A stretch of 64,000 bases of DNA from JACVRW01 sp963837445 (GTDB lineage Bacteria > Actinomycetota > Thermoleophilia > Solirubrobacterales > Thermoleophilaceae). Under the pieces are notes generated by a model. It was not told the origin of the DNA. It made no database searches and saw only the letters and a program-made list of their open reading frames with translations. Shown one piece after another: positions 52,084-61,445 of this stretch. The stretch covers positions 496,001 to 560,000 of the forward strand of contig CAWINK010000022.1 in the NCBI GenBank assembly GCA_963837445.1, written 5' to 3'. Each line of letters opens with the position of its first letter. Positions within the stretch are counted from its first letter, which is position 1. Both the position numbers and the translations under genes were made by a program.

Positions 52084-53352
52084 CTAGGCCTGGTCTGACT
52101 GGCGCAGCAGTGCGCCCGTCGTCTGCTCGAGGATGCGGCGCCAGGCCGCCGTCTTCTCGCGCTCCTCGTCGAACTTCTTCACGACCTTGCGCACGCGCGT
52201 GGCCGAGATGTCGATGCCGTGCTTCGCGCAGGTGGCCTTGAGCTGGTTGTAGTCCTCGGCGAGCTTAAGGGTCACCGACTCGAAGCCGTGCCGGGCGATC
52301 TCCACGCGGCGGGTGAAGTTCAGGATGTTCGTCTCGAACATCAGCTCGTCGTTCGGGTCGGGCTCGATCAGGATGATGTCGACGCCCGGGTACTTCTCCT
52401 TCCAGTGCCCCACCGCCTCGTGCAGGCGCTGGTGGGCCAGCAGCTTGAACGCCTGATAGCCGATCTGCGGGAAGCCCATGTCCGCGACCCGCCGCACGCG
52501 GCTGCCGAGCATGGTCGGGATGACCTTCTGGAAGTCGTTCACGTACGGCACGAGCGGGTTCACCACGATCACGAACTTCGCGCCCGCCTCGACGGCGAGG
52601 TCGACGTTGGTGGTCGAGCGAAGCCCGCCGTCCACGAGGTGGCGCCCCTTGATCTCGACCGGCTTGTAGACCATCGGCAACGCCGTCGAGGCGGCCACCG
52701 CCCGCGAGATCGGCACGTCGTCCCACTCGGGGCCGCCGAGCACGATGCGCTCGCAGGTGTCGAGGTCGGTGGCCGTGAGGAAGAGCTCGTTCTCGAGCAG
52801 GCGGAAGTCGTTCACGCGGTCCGGGTCGCTCAGCACAGACTCGAGGTACTCCTCGATTCCCCGGCCGTCATACAGGCCGGACGGCAGTGCCTCGGCGATG
52901 CCCACGGCGAGGTCGATCGCCGAGGTGGAGCGAATCTGGCCGAGGAAGGTGCGCGCCAGCCCGAGCATCTTCAGCGGCATCAGCGCGGTGGCCTGGGCGA
53001 ACTCGAGCGCGTTCGGCCGCATCAGCGTGCTGCGGTCCACGTCCTTGAACGGGGTGGGCACCTGCTGGTTGACCACCCGCATCATCTCCTCGGGGGTCAC
53101 TCCGTTCGCGATGGCCGATGCCACGAACGAGCCGGCGCTCGTGCCCACGTACACGTCGAACTGGTTCACGGTCCGGTTCACGGCCAGGAGGTCGAGTGCC
53201 CTCAGGGCCCCGATCTCATAGACCCCGCCCGTGAATCCGCCTCCGCCCAGCACAAGAGCGGTGCGCGAGCGCCGCGGCCTGCGCCGCTTCGGCTTCCCGG
53301 TGGTCTTGCGGTCCTTCTGGGACGGCTTCTCGAGCCGGACAACCTCGCCCAT
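52084..53352 (-). CDS. Patatin-like phospholipase
   Basis: Ser-Asp dyad acyl hydrolase of 422 aa. The oxyanion loop is LVLGGGGFTGGVYEIGAL, the nucleophile serine is in YVGTSAGSFVASA (GXSXG, about residue 85), and the dyad aspartate in HLVDGGLRSTTN. The remaining sequence carries no signal peptide, so it is cytosolic or membrane-associated. ATG 53350-53352; the sequence further upstream is Arg-rich and not family-like. Probably cleaves membrane phospholipids or lysolipids. It ends 10 bp after the E1 gene's stop and marks the return to core GC content. Confidence 0.88.
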   Translation of the reverse strand: MGEVVRLEKPSQKDRKTTGKPKRRRPRRSRTALVLGGGGFTGGVYEIGALRALDLLAVNRTVNQFDVYVGTSAGSFVASAIANGVTPEEMMRVVNQQVPTPFKDVDRSTLMRPNALEFAQATALMPLKMLGLARTFLGQIRSTSAIDLAVGIAEALPSGLYDGRGIEEYLESVLSDPDRVNDFRLLENELFLTATDLDTCERIVLGGPEWDDVPISRAVAASTALPMVYKPVEIKGRHLVDGGLRSTTNVDLAVEAGAKFVIVVNPLVPYVNDFQKVIPTMLGSRVRRVADMGFPQIGYQAFKLLAHQRLHEAVGHWKEKYPGVDIILIEPDPNDELMFETNILNFTRRVEIARHGFESVTLKLAEDYNQLKATCAKHGIDISATRVRKVVKKFDEEREKTAAWRRILEQTTGALLRQSDQA

Positions 53353-53413
53353 CCAGGCACGAGTATGGCGAAAAGGCGCTCCGCCAGGCCCGCTAGCGTG
53401 TTCCGGGCCTCTG

Positions 53414-54652
53414 ATGCGCCGAATTGCCCTGCTCGTCATAGCCCTGCTGGCCCTGCTCCCCGCCACCGCTGCGGCGCAGGACGAGGGCCTGCTGGTGAAG
53501 CGCCTGGCCCGCTACATGCGCGCTGCCGGCGCCTATTCCGGCGCCTACGTGGTGGATGTGAGCGGAGGGCAGCCGCGTGCGGTATTCCGCTGGCGCCAGC
53601 GCAGCCCCCGCATCCTGGCCTCGAACGCGAAGCTGTTCACCACCACCGCCGCCCTGTCTCGCTTCGGCACCGAGGGCACCCTGGGCACGGAGGTGCTCGG
53701 CAAGGGCGAGCTCGACACCGAGGGCGTGTTCCGAGGCGCCCTCTACCTGCGCGGCGGCGGGGATCCGACGTTCGGCAGCCGCCGCTTCACCACGCGCTCG
53801 TATGGCGGCGGGGCCACCGTGCAGGACCTGGCCGCGCTGCTCGAGGAGATCGGGATCGAGCGCGTGACCGGGCGGGTCTACGGGGACGAGTCCGCATTCG
53901 ACTCGCTTCGCGGCGGCCCGGAGTCGGGCTACGGGGTCTCGCCCTGGGTGGGGCCGCTCAGCGCTCTGTCCTACAACCGCGGCCTCTTCACCGAGAGCGG
54001 CCGCGGGTACCAGGCGAGTCCGCCGGCGTTCGCGGCCGCTCGCCTGGACGAGGCACTGGAGGCGCGCGGCGTGAGGGTGCGGCTGAAGCCGCGCGCCGGG
54101 CTCACGCCCAGCGACGCGCGCGTGCTGGCGAGCGTGGACTCGCCGCCGATGTCCCGGCTGATCCGGCTCACCAACAAGCCGTCGGACAACTTCTTCGCGG
54201 AGATACTCCTGAAGGCCCTCGCCGACCAGGCCGGCGGCGCCGGCACGACAGCCGGCGGAGCTCGGATCGCGGTAGCGCACGCGCGCGGGCTCGGGGTGCG
54301 GGCCACGCTCGCCGACGGCTCTGGGCTGTCGCGCAGCGACCGCGCCTCGCCCCAGGGCGTCGTCCGGCTCCTCACCGCCATGTACCGGAGCGACGACTAC
54401 GACGTGTTCGTGGACTCGCTGCCGATCGCGGGCAAGGACGGCACCCTCTTCGATCGCATGCGCAGCGGGCCGGCGCGTTTCCGCTGCCGCGGGAAGACCG
54501 GCACGCTCTCGAACGTGAGCGCGCTCTCCGGGTACTGCGAGGCCCGCAGCGGCGACAACTACGCGTACTCGATCCTGATGAACGGCGTCTATCCCACCGG
54601 TGCCCGCAGGCTCCAGGACCTCATGCTTCAGTCGATCGCCAAGCTGGGCTAG
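53414..54652 (+). CDS. dacB: D-alanyl-D-alanine carboxypeptidase/endopeptidase (PBP4 family)
   Basis: Secreted class C penicillin-binding protein of 412 aa. Signal peptide: MRRIALLVIALLALLPATAAAQ. The SXXK motif is in ASNAKLFTTTAALSRFG (about residue 74), the SXN motif in KPSDNFFAEILLKAL, and KTG in RGKTGTLSNVSALSGY (about residue 362). It removes terminal D-Ala and may cleave cross-links. GGGDPTFGS is characteristic of the PBP4 group. Divergent from the patatin gene (61 bp) and convergent with ligA, whose end overlaps its stop by four bases. Confidence 0.9.
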   Translation: MRRIALLVIALLALLPATAAAQDEGLLVKRLARYMRAAGAYSGAYVVDVSGGQPRAVFRWRQRSPRILASNAKLFTTTAALSRFGTEGTLGTEVLGKGELDTEGVFRGALYLRGGGDPTFGSRRFTTRSYGGGATVQDLAALLEEIGIERVTGRVYGDESAFDSLRGGPESGYGVSPWVGPLSALSYNRGLFTESGRGYQASPPAFAAARLDEALEARGVRVRLKPRAGLTPSDARVLASVDSPPMSRLIRLTNKPSDNFFAEILLKALADQAGGAGTTAGGARIAVAHARGLGVRATLADGSGLSRSDRASPQGVVRLLTAMYRSDDYDVFVDSLPIAGKDGTLFDRMRSGPARFRCRGKTGTLSNVSALSGYCEARSGDNYAYSILMNGVYPTGARRLQDLMLQSIAKLG

Positions 54653-56667
54653 TCGAGCAGCGCCAGCAGGCCGTCCTCGTCGAGGATCTCCGTGCCGAGC
54701 TCCTGCGCCTTCGTGAACTTCGATCCCGGGTCCTCGCCGGCCACCAGGTAGTCGGTCTTCTTCGACACCGAGCCGGTGACCTTGCCGCCAGCGGCCTCCA
54801 CGCGCTGCGTGGCGTCCTCGCGCGTGAGGTTCGGCAACGTCCCGGTGAGCACGAGCGTCTTGCCCACCAGCGGCCCCTCCACCGGCGCCGCCGGGCCCTC
54901 CTCCTCCATCTTCAGGCCGTGCTCTCCGAACCGCTTGACGAGCTCGCGAGTCCGATCCTCCGCGAGCGTCTCCTCGATGGTCCGGGCCATGATCGGCCCG
55001 ATGCCCTCCACGTCGGTGAGCTGTTCTTCCGATGCCTCCATCAACGTGCTCATGGACCTCAGCTGACGAGCGAGATTCCGAGCATTGACATAGCCCACCC
55101 CCGGAATTCCAAGCCCATAGAGAACGCGCTCGAACGGCTGGTCCTTAGAAGCCTCGATCGAGGCGATCAGGTTGCCCGCGGATAGCTCGCCGAAGCCCTC
55201 GAGCTCGGAGAGGCGCTCGGCGGTGAGCGCGTAGAGGTCGGCGGAGTCCTCGATGAGCCCCTCGGAGAGGAAGCGGCGCACGTTCTCCTCACCGAGACCG
55301 TCGATGTCCATCGCCCCGACGAAATGCTTGACGGCCTGGAACACCTGTCCGGGGCACCCCGCGCGGTTCGGGCAGATGGTCCACACGCTTCCCTCGGGCT
55401 TGATCGTCGGGGTATTGCAGGCGGGACAACGCGCCGGGGGTGATGGGGGTCCGCTTCTCGATTTCGACTTCTGGGCCTTCGAGGTGGGTGACACGACCTG
55501 CGGGATCACGTCGCCGGCGCGCATGACGATCACCTCGTCGCCGTCGCGCACGTCCTTGCGGAGCAGGTCCTCCTCGTTGTGAAGCGTGGCGAGCTTCACG
55601 GTCGTGCCCGAGACGTGCACCGGCTCCAGCATCGCGAACGGGACCATGTGGCCGGTGCGGCCCACGTTCCAGGCCACCTGCTTCAGCGTGGTCGTGGCGG
55701 TGGTCGGCGGGAACTTCCAGGCGATCGCTCCGCGCGGCTCCCGGCCGACCACGCCCAGCTGGCGCTGGAGCTCGAGCTCGTCCACCTTCACGACCACACC
55801 GTCGATCTCGAAGTCGAGCCGGTCGCGCCGCTCCTGCCAGGCCTCGCAGGCGCCCGCCACCTGCTCGACGGTGTCGTGCACCTCCACGTCGCGGTTCACG
55901 CGGAAGCCGTGGTCGCGCAGCCAATCGAGCCACTCGTGGTGCGTCTCGAACTCGAGGCCGTCCACCTCTCCGATCCCGTAGCACCACATCGACAGCGGCC
56001 GCGAGGCGGCCAGCGCGGGGTCGAGCTGGCGGATCGAGCCGGCCGCGGAGTTGCGCGGGTTCATGAAGGTCGGCTCGCCGGCCGCGGCGCGCTGCTCGTT
56101 CAGGCGGGCGAACGCCGCCAGCGGCAGGTAGATCTCCCCGCGCACCTCGAGCAGCGGCGGCGCGTCCTCCACGCGCAGCGGTATCGCGCCGATCGTGCGC
56201 AGGTTCTGGGTCACGTCCTCGCCCACCTCGCCGTTCCCGCGAGTGGCGCCGCGCACGAGCACGCCGTCCTCGTATACGAGCGAGATGGCGAGACCGTCGA
56301 TCTTCGGCTCGGTCACGAAGTGAACGTCGCCCATCTCCACGCCCTGGCGCGCGAGGTAGCGCTCGCTGCGCAGTACCCAGGCCTCCAGCTCCTCCTTGTT
56401 GCGGGCATTCGCGAGCGAGAGCATCGGCTGGAGATGGGGCACCTCGCGGAACTTGTCGAGCGGCTGGCCGCCGATCCGCTGCGTCGGCGAGTCCGGCGTG
56501 CGCAGCTCCTCGTTGTCGGCCTCGAGGTCGCGCAGCTCGTTCAGCAGCGCGTCGTACTCGGGATCCGAGAGCTCCGGGTCGTCGAGGACGTAGTAGCGGT
56601 GGCCGTGGTACTCGAGCTGGCGCCGCAGCTCCTCGGCTCGCGCTGCGGCGTCGACTGCCTTACTCAA
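54649..56667 (-). CDS. ligA: NAD-dependent DNA ligase
   Basis: Essential ligase of 672 aa. N-terminal Ia domain (LEYHGHRYYVLDDPELSDPEYDAL), the adenylated lysine in TEPKIDGLAIS (about residue 122), DFEIDGVVVKVDE, OB fold (WNVGRTGHMVPFAML), the four-cysteine zinc finger (CPACNTP, CPNRAGCPGQ), helix-hairpin-helix segments (FGELSAGNLIASIE, DVEGIGPIMARTIEE) and a C-terminal BRCT domain (GKTLVLTGTLPNLTR). The TTG at 56665-56667 overlaps the surE stop and gives the normal length. All catalytic parts are intact. Confidence 0.95.
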   Translation of the reverse strand: MSKAVDAAARAEELRRQLEYHGHRYYVLDDPELSDPEYDALLNELRDLEADNEELRTPDSPTQRIGGQPLDKFREVPHLQPMLSLANARNKEELEAWVLRSERYLARQGVEMGDVHFVTEPKIDGLAISLVYEDGVLVRGATRGNGEVGEDVTQNLRTIGAIPLRVEDAPPLLEVRGEIYLPLAAFARLNEQRAAAGEPTFMNPRNSAAGSIRQLDPALAASRPLSMWCYGIGEVDGLEFETHHEWLDWLRDHGFRVNRDVEVHDTVEQVAGACEAWQERRDRLDFEIDGVVVKVDELELQRQLGVVGREPRGAIAWKFPPTTATTTLKQVAWNVGRTGHMVPFAMLEPVHVSGTTVKLATLHNEEDLLRKDVRDGDEVIVMRAGDVIPQVVSPTSKAQKSKSRSGPPSPPARCPACNTPTIKPEGSVWTICPNRAGCPGQVFQAVKHFVGAMDIDGLGEENVRRFLSEGLIEDSADLYALTAERLSELEGFGELSAGNLIASIEASKDQPFERVLYGLGIPGVGYVNARNLARQLRSMSTLMEASEEQLTDVEGIGPIMARTIEETLAEDRTRELVKRFGEHGLKMEEEGPAAPVEGPLVGKTLVLTGTLPNLTREDATQRVEAAGGKVTGSVSKKTDYLVAGEDPGSKFTKAQELGTEILDEDGLLALLD

Positions 56668-57440
56668 CGGCCTCTGTCGCGGGACGCAGCAGGCGCTCGA
56701 GGTCGAAGCCCGCGAGCTCCTCCACGCCAGCCTGGTCGGTGAGGTCGAAATGGATCGGAGTGACCGCGATGAGGCCCTCCGCGATGGCCGCGAAGTCGGT
56801 GCCCTCCTCGTGCTCATAGCCGGGCTCCTGGCCGTAGAGCCGGTAGCGGCGCCGGCCACCCTCCTCCTCGGTCAGCTCCATCTCGTCGTTGTAGATGCGC
56901 TTGCCGAGGCGGCAGGCACGCGCGCCCTTCACCTCGCCGTCCGGGCCGTTCACGTTCAAGAGCGTCCCCTCCGGCATCGGGAAGTCGTCGAGCTCGTCGA
57001 CTATTCGGGCCACGAACCTCGCCAGCGGCTCGAAGTCGCGTCCACCCGCAAGCGAGACCGCCAGCGCGGGGATGCCGAGCATGATTCCCTCGAGCGCCGC
57101 GGCGACGGTGCCGGAGTACGTGATGTCGTCGCCGAGATTCGCGCCGTGGTTGATCCCGGACACGATCAGCTCGGGCGGCGAGTCGATCAGGCCGAGCGCC
57201 GCGAAGCGCACGCAGTCCACCGGCGTGCCGTCGGTCGCGAAGCCGGAGGTGCCGTCGCCGAACTCCACCTCCTCGACCCAGATCGGGTCGTGGAGCGTGA
57301 CCGCGCGCCCGGTCGCGCTTCGGTTCGAGTCCGGAGCGATCACCTCCAGCTCCACGTCCGGCAAGCTCGAGCAGGGCCCTCCTCAGCGTGTTGAGGCCGG
57401 TGGCGGTGATCCCGTCGTCGTTTGTAAGGAGGACTCTCAT
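56660..57440 (-). CDS. surE: SurE 5'/3'-nucleotidase, one frameshift
   Basis: Metal-dependent nucleotidase of about 259 aa after correction. MRVLLTNDDGITATGLNTL opens the protein; NDDG is the metal site. The frame shifts by one at about 57365 (in a run before LPDVELEVIAPDSNRSATGRAVTL) and then stays open through SGINHGANLGDDITYSGTVAAALEG to the stop. It acts on nucleoside monophosphates and polyphosphates. Its end overlaps the ligA start and it lies 10 bp after truA, so truA-surE-ligA form one leftward unit. Confidence 0.9.
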
Positions 57441-57450
57441 CTCGGGCGGT

Positions 57451-58161
57451 TCAAGAGTAGGCGACGCTCTCCAGGTAAAGGCCGTGGGGCGCCGCGGTCG
57501 CCCCCGCGTCCGAGCGCGGGTGGCCCGTGAGCAGCTCCGCGAAGCGCTCGGGGCTCACCCCCTCGAGCATCGTCCCCACGATCACGCGCACCATGTGGCG
57601 CATGAACGTGTCGGCCTCGATCCAGAAGGCCACCACGTCCTCTGACTCCTGCACCCACTCCGCGCGGTACACGTCCCGCTCGAAGCGCACGTGGTCCGTC
57701 TCGCTGGGGGTGAACGCCGTGAAGTCATGGGTGCCGAGGAGCGCCGCCGCGCATGCGTCGAGGGCCTCGCGGTCGAGCGGACGCGGCCACCAGAGCGCTC
57801 GGCCCTGCTCGAACGGGCTCGGCGCGCTGCGCGTGTGCAGGCGGTAGCGGTAGGTGCGCGAGCGGGCGTCGCGGCGCGCGTCGAAGCCGTCCGGCGCGGC
57901 CTCACTGGCGAGCACGGCCACGTCCGGCGCCAGCAGCGCGTTCACGTTGCGCCGTGGCGCCGGCTCGCCCCCGTGGCTCACCACCTGCCCGCGCGCGTGC
58001 ACGCCGCGGTCCGTGCGCCCGGCGACGCTCAGCCGCACCTCGTGGCGCAGGACGGTGGCGAGCGCGTCCTCGAGCGTGCCCTCCACGGTTCGAACTCCAG
58101 GCTGACGCGCCCAGCCCCCGAAGTCCGAGCCGTCGTACTCGAGCAGCAGGCGGGCGGTCAC
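57451..58161 (-). CDS. truA: tRNA pseudouridine(38-40) synthase
   Basis: Protein of 236 aa that modifies the anticodon stem of tRNAs. The catalytic aspartate is in VAGRTDRGVHARGQVVSH; other family blocks are LEYDGSDFGGWARQPGVRTVEG, FDARRDARSRTYRYR, HDFTAFTP and HMVRVIVGTMLEGV, ending HGLYLESVAYS. The frame continues upstream without a stop into the methyltransferase, so the exact start is a choice: GTG 58159-58161 overlaps the methyltransferase stop once a one-base shift there is allowed, and gives the standard TruA N-terminus. Confidence 0.9.
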   Translation of the reverse strand: MTARLLLEYDGSDFGGWARQPGVRTVEGTLEDALATVLRHEVRLSVAGRTDRGVHARGQVVSHGGEPAPRRNVNALLAPDVAVLASEAAPDGFDARRDARSRTYRYRLHTRSAPSPFEQGRALWWPRPLDREALDACAAALLGTHDFTAFTPSETDHVRFERDVYRAEWVQESEDVVAFWIEADTFMRHMVRVIVGTMLEGVSPERFAELLTGHPRSDAGATAAPHGLYLESVAYS

Positions 58162-58956
58162 CCGCGCTTGCGAGCCACGATCAGCGCGTATCTCGTTCTC
58201 GAGCCTGATCGGGCGCTCATCCCCGGCCCAGCGCTGGGCGAGCTCGAGCGCCTCGGCCACGAGCGAGTCCCAGCGCTCGGGCGGGAGGTTCTGCTTGGCC
58301 GCCACCCACGGCGGCGCGGACGTGCCGAGCATGGCCACCAGCGCCTCGGGCGAATCCGCCTCCCACGCGAGCTCTCGCCGCTCCAGCTCGAAGCGTGCCG
58401 CCAGGCCGTCGAAGCGCTCGCGCACGTTCTCCTCGGCCGACCATTCCTCCGACAACGGCTGGTCGGATGGCGGGGCGTAGCTGCGGCCAAGCCTGAACAG
58501 CTCGGAGGAGAAGCCCTCGAACGTCCAGGCCGTCATCCCGACCGTGCCGCCCGGGCGCACGACGCGGAACAGCTCCTCGGCCACGATCCGCGGCCGCGGG
58601 GCGATCATCGCGCCGAAGACGGAGCCGACGCAGTCGAAGCTCGCGTCCTCGAACGGGAGCGCCTCGGCGTCGGCCTCCACCCATTCCACGTCGTAGCCCT
58701 CCGCCTGCGCACGGGCGCGCCCGCGCTCGACCATGCCGGGCGACAGGTCCGAGGCCACCACGCTGGCGCCCTCGCGCGCGCAGACGAGCGCGAAGTTGCC
58801 GTCGCCCGCCGCCACGTCGAGCACCTCCTGTCCGGCGGACACCGCGCAGGCGTCCGCCAGCGCCTCCGCGGCGGGCCGCAGCGCCTCCGAGAGCGCCGCG
58901 TAGTCGCCGAGCCCCCAGATGTGGCGGTTGCGCTCCTTGATCGCGTCTACGTCCAC
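58158..58956 (-). CDS. Class I SAM-dependent methyltransferase, one frameshift at the C-terminus
   Basis: Protein of about 266 aa. Motif I VLDVAAGDGNFALVCAREGASVVASDLSP (about residue 50), motif II region VEWVEADAEALPFEDASFDCVGSVFG, and LFRVVRPGGTVGMTAWT are standard for UbiE/COQ5-like methyltransferases. Near 58200 a shift restores the natural C-terminus ENEYALIVARKRG with a stop at 58158-58160 that overlaps truA by GTGA. Without the shift the frame reads into truA. Substrate unknown. Divergent from the Rrf2 gene over only 20 bp. Confidence 0.82.
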
Positions 58957-58976
58957 GGCGCGAGCGTATCGTCAGA

Positions 58977-59441
58977 ATGGCGGCGGTGAAGGTCTCGGCC
59001 AAGAGCGATTACGCCGTCCGCGCCATGCTGGAGCTGGCGGTGGCCGGCGAGGGCCCGGTCAAGGGCGAGCGGCTCTCTACGTCGCAGGAGATCCCGCTGA
59101 AGTTCCTGGAGAACATCCTGATCGACCTGCGCCACGCCGGCCTCGTGCGCTCCCAGCGCGGCGCGGAGGGCGGCTACTGGCTCGCCCGGGCGCCCGACAA
59201 GATCACCGTCGGCGAGGTGATCCGCGCGGTCGATGGCCCGCTTGCCTCCGTGCGCGGTGAGGCGCCGGAGGACCTCACCTACGACGGCGCGGCGGAACAC
59301 CTGCGCACCACCTGGATCGCCGTGCGGGCGAGCCTGCGCAGCGTCGTCGACGAGGTGACGCTCGCGGACGTCGTGGCCGGCCGCCTGCCGGAGCAGGCAC
59401 AGCGCCTCACCGAGGCGCCGGACGCCTGGTCACGCCGCTAG
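58977..59441 (+). CDS. Rrf2 family regulator without iron-sulfur cysteines
   Basis: Winged-helix regulator of 154 aa. KSDYAVRAMLELAV, ERLSTSQEIPLKFLENILIDLRHAGLVRSQRGAEGGYWLARAP and ITVGEVIRAVDGPLASVRG match Rrf2 well. The cysteines that bind the 2Fe-2S or 4Fe-4S cluster in IscR/NsrR are absent: the protein has no cysteine at all. It may be a cluster-free sensor, like CymR. It is divergent from the methyltransferase/truA unit across 20 bp and so might regulate it. Confidence 0.87.
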   Translation: MAAVKVSAKSDYAVRAMLELAVAGEGPVKGERLSTSQEIPLKFLENILIDLRHAGLVRSQRGAEGGYWLARAPDKITVGEVIRAVDGPLASVRGEAPEDLTYDGAAEHLRTTWIAVRASLRSVVDEVTLADVVAGRLPEQAQRLTEAPDAWSRR

Positions 59442-59510
59442 CGGCGGCGCTGCTCGCGCTGCAGTTCGAGAGCACTGAAGGGTGGTCCGGGTCGACTCGA
59501 TCCAGGTTTC

Positions 59511-59526
59511 CCCCGGATAGCCGGGG
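59511..59526 (+). terminator. Short perfect hairpin after the Rrf2 gene
   Basis: CCCCGG (59511-59516), loop ATAG, CCGGGG (59521-59526), then TTAA. It lies 70 bp after the rrf2 stop and 28 bp before the end of the convergent SDR gene, so it could end transcription from both sides. Confidence 0.6.
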
Positions 59527-59554
59527 TTAAGTCAGATGGAGTGGCCGGCGGGGC

Positions 59555-60472
59555 TCAGCGGTAGCCGTCGTCGCCGGGGGTCGCTCCCTCGCGGTCCACG
59601 ACCTCGACCATGTAGCGCCAGCAGTCGGGCCGGGTTCCGTCGGTGTCGGTGAAGCCGTACACCTGCGCGAGCCCGCCGCTCGACAGCGACTGCCCGTTCC
59701 AGCGCGACGCCTCGGGGTCGCCGGCCAGCGCGGCCACCGCCCGGCCCACGAAGCGGGGCGACTCGGAGATGCAGAAGTGCGGCGTGCGCTCGGTTGCGTC
59801 GCGCCAGTTCGACTCGGTCACGCTGTGGTGCTCCAGCATGAGCTCCGAGCGCATCCAGCCGGGCGTCAGCGCCACCGCGGTGCAGTCGTGCGGGGCGAGC
59901 TCCTTGGCGAGTCCCCAGGCGAGCCGCGTGACCGATGTCTTCGCGAGGTCGTAGAAGACGTTGATCCGGAAATTGTCCGCGTTGTAGGCGGCGGTCCCGT
60001 CGGTCACCTCGACCACCAGCCCGCCCGGCTGGCGCACCAGCAGCGGCAGCGCGTGGTGGCTCGTGATCAGGTGCGTGTCGATCGCGAGGCGGAGCAGGCG
60101 CAGGCCGTTGTCGAGGTCGTGCTCCCACAGGGACGACTTCCACTCGAAGAGGTGCTCGGAGCCCCAGATGTCGTTCACGAGCACGTCGAGGCGGCCGTGC
60201 TCGGAGTCGATGCGCTCGACCAGACCGGCCACCTGCGCGGGATCGAGGTGATCGACCGCCACGGCGATGCCCTCGCCGCCCGCCGCGGTCACGAGCTCGG
60301 CGGTCTCCTCGATCGTCTCGGGCCGGTCGATCTCGGAGCGCCGCTCGCGAGTGCTGCGGCCGGTTCCGTACACGGTTGCCCCGGCCTCGCCGAGCGCCAC
60401 CGCGATGCCGCGCCCGCCACCCCGGGTCGCACCGCTCACCAGCGCAACCTTGCCCTCCAATGGTCCGCTCAT
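59555..60472 (-). CDS. Short-chain dehydrogenase/reductase
   Basis: SDR of 305 aa. The NAD(P)-binding motif VSGATRGGGRGIAVALGEAG is at residues 12-31, VDHLDP and VLVNDIWGSEH are the next blocks (an N-D-I in place of the usual NNAG). The catalytic tyrosine is probably in NVFYDLAKTSVTRLAWGLAKEL (Y-x3-K). The C-terminal extension with HHSVTESNWRDATERTPHF is long. Its ATG overlaps the stop of the transporter gene. Substrate unknown; xenobiotic or alcohol oxidation is possible. Confidence 0.85.
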   Translation of the reverse strand: MSGPLEGKVALVSGATRGGGRGIAVALGEAGATVYGTGRSTRERRSEIDRPETIEETAELVTAAGGEGIAVAVDHLDPAQVAGLVERIDSEHGRLDVLVNDIWGSEHLFEWKSSLWEHDLDNGLRLLRLAIDTHLITSHHALPLLVRQPGGLVVEVTDGTAAYNADNFRINVFYDLAKTSVTRLAWGLAKELAPHDCTAVALTPGWMRSELMLEHHSVTESNWRDATERTPHFCISESPRFVGRAVAALAGDPEASRWNGQSLSSGGLAQVYGFTDTDGTRPDCWRYMVEVVDREGATPGDDGYR

Positions 60473-61371
60473 GCCGCTGCACCTCCGATCGCCTCGCGTG
60501 GACGGTAGCTCGCCAGCACCAGCACGGCCGCGATCACGAGAGCGCCGCCGAGGAGCTGGACCAGGCCGAGCAGCTCGCCGAAGACCAGGAACGCGAGCAC
60601 CACCGTGACCACCGGCTCGACGGTCGAGAGGATCGAGGCGGTCGTGGGGCCCACGCGCTTCAGGCCGGCGAAGAAGAGGCTCACAGCGGCCACCGTCGAG
60701 ATCATGGCGAGGGCGCCGAGCCAGCCCCAGCCCGCGGCGCTGACCTCGCCTGGGTGGAGGTCACCAAGGAGCGCTGAGCCCGCGGTCAGGGTCACCGCCG
60801 CCCCGGTGCAGACCAGCGCCGAGAGTAGGCCGGGCCGGATCCGCCCGGCCACGCCCTCGCTCACCAGGATGTAGGTGGTGTAGATGACCGCGGCGCAGAG
60901 CGCCAGCGCGGTGCCGACGGGATCGAGCGAACCGGCTTTGGCGCTAGCCAGGACGAGCACCAGCCCGAAGGACGCGAGCGCGAGCGCGCCAAGGCGGCGC
61001 GAGTCGGCGCGCTCGCGGCCGAGGACGATCGCCGCCACGGCCACCATTCCCGGGAACGTGTAGAGCAGGAGCGACAGCAGCGAGGCGTCGATGCGGTCCA
61101 GGGCCGCGAAGAAGCAGCCGGCCTGGGCCGCGTAGCCACAGGCACCGAGTGCCAGCGCGAGGAGGATGTCCCGCCGCCCGAGTGAGCGGATCTCGCGCAC
61201 CGAGCCGTCGGCGAGAACCAGCGCCCAGAAGAGCGCCGCGGCGAGGGCGAAGCGCACGGCGAGCAGTGTGCCGACCGTGGCGCCGTTGTCGTAGGCGAGC
61301 TTGCCGAACACCGCCATGGCGCCGAAGCCGGCGGCGGATCCGACGCAGAGGAGGGTTCCGGTGGAGCGCAT
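60469..61371 (-). CDS. EamA/DMT-family transporter
   Basis: Membrane protein of 300 aa with about ten hydrophobic helices arranged as two EamA repeats. Repeat 1 starts LLCVGSAAGFGAMAVFGKLA and repeat 2 LCAAVIYTTYILVSEGVAG; AALFWALVLADG, LALALGACGYAAQAGCFFAALDRI and VAVSLFFAGLKRVGPTTASILSTVEPVVTVVLAFLVFGELL are characteristic of drug/metabolite exporters. It is coupled to the SDR gene and divergent from a LysR regulator, the usual LysR/exporter layout. The exported compound is unknown. Confidence 0.9.
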   Translation of the reverse strand: MRSTGTLLCVGSAAGFGAMAVFGKLAYDNGATVGTLLAVRFALAAALFWALVLADGSVREIRSLGRRDILLALALGACGYAAQAGCFFAALDRIDASLLSLLLYTFPGMVAVAAIVLGRERADSRRLGALALASFGLVLVLASAKAGSLDPVGTALALCAAVIYTTYILVSEGVAGRIRPGLLSALVCTGAAVTLTAGSALLGDLHPGEVSAAGWGWLGALAMISTVAAVSLFFAGLKRVGPTTASILSTVEPVVTVVLAFLVFGELLGLVQLLGGALVIAAVLVLASYRPREAIGGAAA

Positions 61372-61445
61372 GGAGCGATCCTGCCGGATGCACGCTTCAG
61401 CGTCGATTCCGATTTCTCGCCCTAATCCAGTAGCGTTACTTCCGA

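Noticed and set aside
52219..55185. A 988-codon open frame on the plus strand across patatin, dacB and ligA
   Set aside because: Arg/Gly/His-rich opposite- or shifted-frame shadow of three well-supported genes; common in 70% GC DNA.
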